From NCBI RefSeq assembly GCF_021538615.1, contig NZ_JAJHIZ010000003.1:1550001-1614000 (forward strand): a stretch of 64,000 bases of DNA, given 5' to 3'. Source of the stretch: Niabella agricola (GTDB lineage Bacteria; Bacteroidota; Bacteroidia; Chitinophagales; Chitinophagaceae). The translations under genes were made by a program, and so were the position numbers. Under the pieces are notes generated by a model. The model searched no databases. It was given only the letters and a program-made list of their open reading frames with translations, and was not told the DNA's origin. Position 1 is the first letter of the stretch. Each line of letters opens with the position of its first letter. Below are positions 60,277-64,000 of this stretch, in pieces.

Positions 60277-60307
60277 AAGCTGGCATCGCCATTGCTGATG
60301 CCAGCTT
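60277..60307 (+). promoter_or_regulatory. Intercistronic hairpin in the GbsR operon
   Basis: AAGCTGGCATC-GCCATTGCT-GATGCCAGCTT is a perfect 11-bp stem followed by A-runs rather than T-runs. It therefore is not a standard plus-strand terminator and more likely tunes mRNA processing or stability between 60249 and 60322. Confidence 0.5.
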
Positions 60308-60321
60308 AAAAAAACTACATC

Positions 60322-61212
60322 ATGAAATCAAAAATAGTAATCGCAGGCGGCAGTGGGTTTATTGGTCAGCACCTGGTAAAGCGGTTCCGTGAGGATGGTT
60401 ACGAGGTGTTATTGATCTCCCGCAACGCGTCTTATATAACCTGGGCCGATAACGATAAAATACAAACAGCGCTTGAAGGTGCGGAAGTCCTGATCAATCT
60501 GACAGGCAAGTCTGTCGATTGCCGGTATACCGCAACCAATAAACAGGCCATCCTGGAATCACGTGTCGGAAGCACCAGGCAGCTGCAGTCTGTAATTGAC
60601 CAATGTATCCGTCCTCCTAAATTATGGATCAATGCCAGTACCGCTACGATTTACCGGCACGCAACTGACCGCGCCATGGATGAGCGCAGCGGCGAGATCG
60701 GGACCGGTTTTTCGGTAAATGTCGCCCGGTCCTGGGAGCAGGCTTTTTTTGAAACCCCCACGCCTCAAACACGGAAAATCGCATTGCGGATGGCCATTGT
60801 GTTAGGTAAAGGTGGTGGAGTGATACAACCATACAGCAACCTTGTTCGGTTCGGACTGGGAGGCGTACAGGGCAGCGGGCAGCAGGTATTTAGCTGGATC
60901 CACATAGAAGATATGTACAGGATAATATGTTTTTGTATGCAACAACCGCTACCGAAAGGCGTTTACAATGCGGCTGCACCATTTCCTGTGCTCAATAAAC
61001 AATTGATGCTGGCATTAAGGCAACGAATAAAACCACCTGTTTATTTTTCATCCCCCGAATGGTTGTTAAAGCTGGGAGCAATACTCATTGGCACCGAAAC
61101 AGAACTGGTTTTAAAAAGCAGATGGGTGGTTCCTCAAAAGCTACTGGAAGCCGGTTTTGCATTTCAATATCCAACGCTCAACGAAGCGCTGGATGAAATC
61201 TGGACAAAGTAA
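60322..61212 (+). CDS. TIGR01777-type NAD(P)-dependent epimerase (YfcH/SDR39U1-like)
   Basis: 296-residue extended SDR-like protein. The Rossmann loop is IAGGSGFIGQHLVKRF, the second strand EVLLISRN, the central GAEVLINLTGKSVDCRYT and LWINASTATIYRH are hallmarks of the TIGR01777 family, as are RKIALRMAIVLGKGGGV and FSWIHIEDMYRIICFC. The DUF1731-like C-terminus is present (SPEWLLKLGAILIGTETELV, LKSRWVVPQKLLEAGFAFQY). The substrate is unknown throughout the family. As last gene of the GbsR operon it probably supports the membrane proteins before it. Confidence 0.88.
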   Translation: MKSKIVIAGGSGFIGQHLVKRFREDGYEVLLISRNASYITWADNDKIQTALEGAEVLINLTGKSVDCRYTATNKQAILESRVGSTRQLQSVIDQCIRPPKLWINASTATIYRHATDRAMDERSGEIGTGFSVNVARSWEQAFFETPTPQTRKIALRMAIVLGKGGGVIQPYSNLVRFGLGGVQGSGQQVFSWIHIEDMYRIICFCMQQPLPKGVYNAAAPFPVLNKQLMLALRQRIKPPVYFSSPEWLLKLGAILIGTETELVLKSRWVVPQKLLEAGFAFQYPTLNEALDEIWTK

Positions 61213-61498
61213 TGTGAATATGAAAATGTGGAAATGAAGATGCTGTACTTACCCTTCGGGGAATGTAAAATTTCTAATGAGAAATATTGAGTGAAGATGC
61301 CGTTCCTGCTCCGTAAACCGCCTCCGATCGATATTCTATGGACGTTACACGCTAGATACTAATAATACACATCTGGTGTCTGGCATCTGGTATCTGATAT
61401 TTAACGTCTTCAAGCATAAACCCTAATTAGATCTGCCACGGCGGGCGCGCCTTAAACCTCGAACCTGAAACTTTAAACGTCAAACCCTACCCGTCCTT
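61213..61498. repeat. Intergenic repeat copy R4, convergent junction
   Basis: Gene-free 286 bp. Contains GAAAATGTGGAAATGAAGAT, CTTCGGGGAATGTAAAATTT, TGAAGATGCCGTTCCTGCTC, CTCCGATCGATATTC, GACGTTACACGCTAGATAC, GGCATCTGGTATCTGATATT and GATCTGCCACGGCGGGC, then AACCTCGAACCTGAAAC. The order matches R1 and R3, with R2 reversed. Confidence 0.7.
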
Positions 61499-62155
61499 TC
61501 ACTCCACCAGCAAACTATTGGCAAATTTTTCCGAAACGGTGAGCTTATCTTTTTCCACCAGCAACGTCATGGAACCGTCAAAAGAGATCTTTTCCAATAC
61601 CTTGATCTTTGTGCCAATACCGATGGACAACTGCTCGAGGTATTGCAAAAATACAGGAGAGGTATCTTTTACGGCCGCCACCGTACAGGACTGCTGAACA
61701 GCCACAGAAGACAGTAAGGTTGTGGCGCGGGATGGCATCTTGCCGTTGGGCTTGGGAATGGGGTCGCCATGCGGATCATAATCCGGATAGTTTAGAAATT
61801 TATCCAGGCGTTCAGTAAGCTTGTCTGACTGAATATGCTCCAGCTGTTCCGCCACCTCGTGCACTTCATCCCAGCTAAACTCCAGCACTTCACAGAGAAA
61901 AGTCTCCCATAACCGGTGCTTACGCATCACAAACATGGCAATGTCTTTACCGGAGCGGGTAAGCGAAATCTTTCCATATTTCTTATAGCTCACATACTCC
62001 TTTTCCTTCAACCGCTTCAACATGTCGTTTACGGTTGCGGGCTTCAATCCCAGGTGAATGGCAAGATCATTGGTCCCTGCCTCTTTTTTGCCGGAATCCT
62101 CAGACGTCAGATAGAGCAACGCCTTGAGATAATTTTCTTCGGTATTGGACAACAT
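61499..62155 (-). CDS. DtxR/MntR-family metal-dependent repressor
   Basis: 218-residue repressor. The winged HTH at 1-65 (NTEENYLKALLYLTSEDSGK, LAIHLGLKPATVNDMLKRLK) is followed by the metal-binding and dimerisation domain (MRKHRLWETFLCEVLEFSWD, EVHEVAEQLEHIQSDKLTER; His and Glu ligands visible) and a FeoA/SH3-like C-terminal domain (IGIGTKIKVLEKISFDGSMT). It represses metal uptake when Fe2+ or Mn2+ is high. No transporter lies next to it. A TAGTTTTG box ends 4 nt before the ATG, suggesting a leaderless transcript. Confidence 0.93.
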   Translation of the reverse strand: MLSNTEENYLKALLYLTSEDSGKKEAGTNDLAIHLGLKPATVNDMLKRLKEKEYVSYKKYGKISLTRSGKDIAMFVMRKHRLWETFLCEVLEFSWDEVHEVAEQLEHIQSDKLTERLDKFLNYPDYDPHGDPIPKPNGKMPSRATTLLSSVAVQQSCTVAAVKDTSPVFLQYLEQLSIGIGTKIKVLEKISFDGSMTLLVEKDKLTVSEKFANSLLVE

Positions 62156-62159
62156 CCGT

Positions 62160-62167
62160 CAAAACTA
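62160..62167 (-). promoter_or_regulatory. Promoter box directly before the DtxR gene
   Basis: TAGTTTTG on the minus strand with 4 nt between its G and the ATG at 62155. Confidence 0.45.
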
Positions 62168-62329
62168 CCAAAAAAATCTAAATAGAAAAGTTAGGGCCTC
62201 CTAAGATGCAGGAGGATTCAAAAATCGTATTTGCAACCATTAAGCGTTACTATCGCTATCCGCAGATCAGCACCAAGCATCGATGCGGTTTCTTTTAATC
62301 ACCCAGGCTTATTAAATTGCAGCAGATTT

Positions 62330-63130
62330 ATGCGTATATATTTTATTTTTATTTTTCTGCTGACCGGGATCTGCGTCCGGAGCCAGACCGGCCTTCGACA
62401 ACCCTTTATTGACTGCGGTGTAACAGGTAGTACGACGATCTTTGATCTTAATAACAACCGCTGGTTCATCACCGACAGTGCGGATGCACAGGCCGCCACA
62501 CAGCCGGCGTCTACATTTAAGATCATTAACCTGCTGATTGCCCTGGAATCCGGTGTGATCAGGGATGAACAGGAGATCGTAAAATGGCCGGGGCATACGG
62601 ACACCACCCTTTATGGATACCGGCCCGATATATACAGGGATATGAGTGTAAAAGAAGCATTTGAAGTTTCAGCCGGATGGGTATTTATTGAGTTAGCTAA
62701 ACGCATCGGCCGGAAAAAATATCAGCACTATCTCGATCAATGCCATTATGGGAACGGGAACCTGACAGAGAAGGGGACCGACTTCTGGAACTTTGGTCCT
62801 TTTGCTATTACACCCCAAAACCAGGTAGCCTTTCTGATAAAAGTATATCAGGAACAACTCCCCTTTTCCAAAAGGAACCTGGCCATCCTGAAAAACGTAA
62901 TGGTCACCGAAACCAACGACCATCATACGATCCGCTCCAAAACGGGATGGACACGTATTGCAGGCAAAAATATCGGGTGGTGGACGGGATATGTTACTAC
63001 AAAAAACAACGTATACTTCTTTGCCACCCGTATTCAGAACAGCCGGTCTGACAATAACCCCGGCTTTGGCAATTGCCGGAAATCCATCACCCGGCATTTT
63101 CTTCGTCAGCTGGGTGCATTACCGGAATAG
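62330..63130 (+). CDS. Class D (OXA-type) beta-lactamase
   Basis: 266-residue exported enzyme; signal peptide MRIYFIFIFLLTGICVRS. Class D motifs in order: S61-T-F-K64 (nucleophile and carbamylated Lys), S114-A-G116 in EVSAGWVF (the usual S-x-V has Gly instead of Val), Y140-G-N142, FWNFGP at 152-157 (the usual FWxxGP Trp) and K204-T-G206. Length and motif spacing are normal. The start at 62330 was chosen at the signal peptide; the frame extends upstream to 62231 without support. It is chromosomal, beside an MBL-fold gene and the metal repressor. Activity on beta-lactams is likely but the spectrum is unknown. Confidence 0.92.
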   Translation: MRIYFIFIFLLTGICVRSQTGLRQPFIDCGVTGSTTIFDLNNNRWFITDSADAQAATQPASTFKIINLLIALESGVIRDEQEIVKWPGHTDTTLYGYRPDIYRDMSVKEAFEVSAGWVFIELAKRIGRKKYQHYLDQCHYGNGNLTEKGTDFWNFGPFAITPQNQVAFLIKVYQEQLPFSKRNLAILKNVMVTETNDHHTIRSKTGWTRIAGKNIGWWTGYVTTKNNVYFFATRIQNSRSDNNPGFGNCRKSITRHFLRQLGALPE

Positions 63131-63201
63131 TAGTACTGCCGGTTCATTCGCCGGCTATCACCGGTAAAAAACAGCTATCATTGTAACGAAAACAGTCATC
63201 T

Positions 63202-63990
63202 ATGCTATCTGAATCATTTATTTGTACCACCTGTGGTACTGGTTACGCCCCTTCAACACAACCACCTTCAGCATGTCCGGTTTGCGAAGATGAGCGCCAG
63301 TATGTAAATCCGATGGGACAAAGCTGGACAACGCTTAGGCAGATCAACCGCACGCATAAAAACATCATTGATAAGATTGACACAGGGCTGTATGCCCTGT
63401 ATACTACCCCTTCCCTTGCCATCGGGCAGCGGGCATATTTGCTCAAGACCCCGCAGGGCAATATACTCTGGGATTGTATTGCCAACCTCGATGCCATAAC
63501 CATTGAGCTGATTAACGAACTGGGGGGTATTCAGAAAATAGCCATCTCCCATCCGCATTATTATACGACAATGGCAGAATGGAGCCATGCCTTTGGGGCA
63601 CCCGTGTATATCCATCAGCGGGATGCGGACTGGATTCCCCGCAGGGATTTTAACCTGCAGCTTTGGGAGGGGTTAAAAACAGAGCTCCTCCCAGGTGCCA
63701 CGCTCATTAACAGCGCCGGTCATTTTGATGGCGGTACCATTTTGCACTACGACCGCATTTTATTAGTAGGCGATATCATACAGGTGTCACCCAACCTTAA
63801 AACCGCAAGCTTTATGTACAGCTATCCCAATTACATCCCACTCGATAAAAAAAGCATCCTGCATATAAGGTCGTCGCTCGCGGGTGTACCATTTGAGGCC
63901 ATGTACGGCGCCTTCGGAAAGGCGATTACCCGGCAGGCGAGGAAGGCCTTTGATGACTCAATAGCGCGCTACCTGAGGGTTTTTGAATAA
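63202..63990 (+). CDS. MBL-fold protein with N-terminal zinc ribbon and altered metal motif
   Basis: 262 residues. The N-terminus has two C-x-x-C pairs (FICTTCGTGY and ACPVCED), a rubredoxin-like zinc or iron knuckle. The MBL domain follows (AYLLKTPQGNILWDCIANL). The metal motif reads SHPHYYTTM: two His are kept but the Asp-His of H-x-H-x-D-H is replaced. INSAGHFDGGTILHYD and LLVGDIIQ keep the later His and Asp. It may bind one metal or act without hydrolysis. It is separate from classical metallo-beta-lactamases despite its OXA neighbour 71 bp upstream. Confidence 0.82.
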   Translation: MLSESFICTTCGTGYAPSTQPPSACPVCEDERQYVNPMGQSWTTLRQINRTHKNIIDKIDTGLYALYTTPSLAIGQRAYLLKTPQGNILWDCIANLDAITIELINELGGIQKIAISHPHYYTTMAEWSHAFGAPVYIHQRDADWIPRRDFNLQLWEGLKTELLPGATLINSAGHFDGGTILHYDRILLVGDIIQVSPNLKTASFMYSYPNYIPLDKKSILHIRSSLAGVPFEAMYGAFGKAITRQARKAFDDSIARYLRVFE

Positions 63991-64000
63991 AAATGTACTT

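Noticed and set aside
62330..63990. OXA beta-lactamase and MBL gene as a paired resistance island
   Set aside because: The MBL protein lacks the metal motif of metallo-beta-lactamases and carries a zinc ribbon; there is no mobile element or composition shift. Adjacency alone does not show a resistance island.
1..64000. tRNA, rRNA, CRISPR array, IS element, prophage or integron
   Set aside because: No cloverleaf with a GTTCRA loop, no regularly spaced direct repeats, no transposase, integrase or phage structural gene was seen in any gap or frame.

Overview
The window looks like a chromosomal segment from a Bacteroidota bacterium, most likely family Chitinophagaceae. This is inferred from the gene families (DUF4293, DUF6427, DUF2268 protease, CarboxypepD_reg/OMP_b-brl outer-membrane protein, AguA/AguB, zinc-tailed long SecA), the many TAnnTTTG promoter boxes, the scarcity of Shine-Dalgarno sites, and a GC content that looks mid-40s by eye. 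I saw no tRNA, rRNA, CRISPR array, insertion sequence, prophage or plasmid gene.

Layout. 1-2 kb: end of a glycan locus with two minus-strand glycosyltransferases; the first runs off the left edge. 2.3-9.4 kb: a JmjC-like cupin, aroE with a phosphosulfolactate synthase homologue, a bifunctional PBP1A, and an alpha-oxoamine synthase that may act with the ComA homologue in sulfonolipid synthesis. 9.5-14.4 kb: a small exported protein with a possible upstream mini-ORF, an M23 peptidase/bactofilin pair, a PQQ-type sugar dehydrogenase lipoprotein and an unrecognised protein. 14.9-21 kb: four tandem minus-strand paralogues, here called A-D, with unrelated exported heads and one shared C-terminal module. 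21.5-36 kb: housekeeping and envelope genes (lipoprotein, YbjQ, UbiX, DsbD-alpha, PurQ, DUF6427, Kup, OxyR, two S66 peptidases, dicarboxylate symporter, DUF2268 protease). 36-47.5 kb: ABC-F ATPase with a structured leader, small enzymes, an outer-membrane barrel protein, QueA, the AguB-AguA putrescine pair, DUF4293 and GlyA. 48-57.8 kb: antiporter, nucleotidyltransferase, SecA, nucleoside transporter, PLP decarboxylase, lipoprotein. 57.9-61.2 kb: a GbsR/MarR-controlled membrane operon with a perfect palindromic operator. 61.5-64 kb: DtxR/MntR repressor, class D beta-lactamase, MBL-fold protein.

The most unusual content is the A-D family. Each protein has a signal peptide, a variable head, a short WxT-type beta domain, a PEP-CTERM-like transmembrane helix with Arg/Lys after it, then a second hydrophobic stretch ending in a lipobox-like Cys, and finally a constant tail of 39-41 residues. 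Three genes share boxes in their 5' leaders, two of those share a hairpin with compensatory changes, and two share near-identical 3' ends.

A second theme is a dispersed intergenic repeat of about 250-300 bp present four times, once inverted. A third is regulation readable from sequence: a GbsR operator overlapping a canonical promoter, a candidate attenuator before the ABC-F gene, a candidate small RNA, and three genes whose promoter box lies exactly 4 nt before the start codon. All functional assignments come from motif recognition by eye; no database search was possible.
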